Assembly: GCA_040902895.1 (NCBI GenBank)
Contig: JBBDWL010000089.1
Span: forward strand, 51,338-115,337
Reading direction: 5' to 3'
DNA length: 64,000 nt
Source: JALYRV01 sp040902895
GTDB taxonomy: Bacteria; Acidobacteriota; Vicinamibacteria; Vicinamibacterales; SCN-69-37
Part shown: positions 63,951-64,000 of the stretch, piece by piece
How positions within the stretch are numbered: the first letter of the stretch is position 1
How the letters are laid out: every line of letters begins with the position of its first letter
Notes under the pieces: generated by a model
Databases searched by the model: none
Seen by the model: the letters and a program-made list of their open reading frames with translations, nothing else
Told to the model about the DNA's origin: nothing
Translations under genes and position numbers: made by a program

Positions 63951-64000
63951 GGTGCGTCGTGACGATGCGGGCGTGAAAGCGTCCGTGTCACGCTGTTCGT

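Overview
The window is a stretch of high-GC, gene-dense bacterial chromosome. The gene content points to Acidobacteriota, probably a Vicinamibacteria-type lineage. Evidence for this is six very large FtsX/MacB-type permeases with no ABC ATPase gene nearby (the acidobacterial duplicated orphan permease, ADOP, architecture), an Oar-like TonB-dependent receptor with a carboxypeptidase-regulatory N-terminus, a VWFA protein of the acidobacterial type, and several exported peptidases. No rRNA, tRNA, CRISPR array, phage or transposase gene was recognised. One 100-N scaffold gap lies at 48227-48326 with the same 55 bases on both sides, which suggests a draft or metagenome assembly. The taxonomic call is inference; there is no marker gene in the window.

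Layout. 1-6.6 kb: VWFA protein, OmpA-type lipoprotein, a small beta-barrel, a four-helix-bundle gene boxed by a perfect 25-bp inverted repeat, a Tat-exported class V aminotransferase, a coupled DoxX/SDR pair, a response regulator whose output domain is KaiB, and a small membrane protein. 6.5-10.8 kb: UBP-type zinc finger, DUF5996 protein, a coupled MetF-like reductase and class I aminotransferase, and a divergent D-cysteine desulfhydrase/ACC deaminase homologue. 10.8-17.8 kb: five co-directional hydrolytic genes (beta-CASP nuclease, M49 peptidase, M28 lipoprotein peptidase, HEAT-cyclophilin fusion). 18-32 kb: an array of five ADOP permeases, one of them broken, interrupted by an LD-carboxypeptidase and a PadR repressor. 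32-35.3 kb: TonB receptor. 35.4-40.7 kb: phosphodiester glycosidase, class A beta-lactamase-like protein, two unknowns, MFS transporter and a metal-dependent hydrolase. 40.7-49.3 kb: a sixth ADOP permease, a YtcJ-like amidohydrolase, a giant DUF349 protein, a gapped unknown gene and an exported cyclophilin. 49.3-55 kb: PepF, two alpha/beta hydrolases and a Slt-type lytic transglycosylase. 54.8-60.8 kb: an apparent operon of an ArsR-methyltransferase fusion, a PQQ-type beta-propeller and cobalamin-dependent methionine synthase (MetH). 60.8-64 kb: rhomboid protease, Tag glycosylase, PIG-L deacetylase, a barrel-like protein and a YciI/DGPF protein.

Recurring themes. Many neighbours overlap by 1-4 bases (ATGA, GTGA or TGATG junctions), so translational coupling is common. 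Two unrelated repressors (PadR and ArsR-type) each have a perfect palindrome lying on their start codon, with promoter-like elements placed so that the mRNA could be leaderless. A family of degenerate AT-rich 7-base repeats occurs at five loci, mostly between genes; one inverted pair of these encloses the four-helix-bundle gene. GC-rich palindromes occur both between genes and in frame inside two coding sequences.

No stretch longer than 300 bases lacks a gene. The longest gaps are 17795-18064 (nothing beyond a small hairpin), 1654-1867 (palindromic repeats) and 48542-48748 (nothing recognised).
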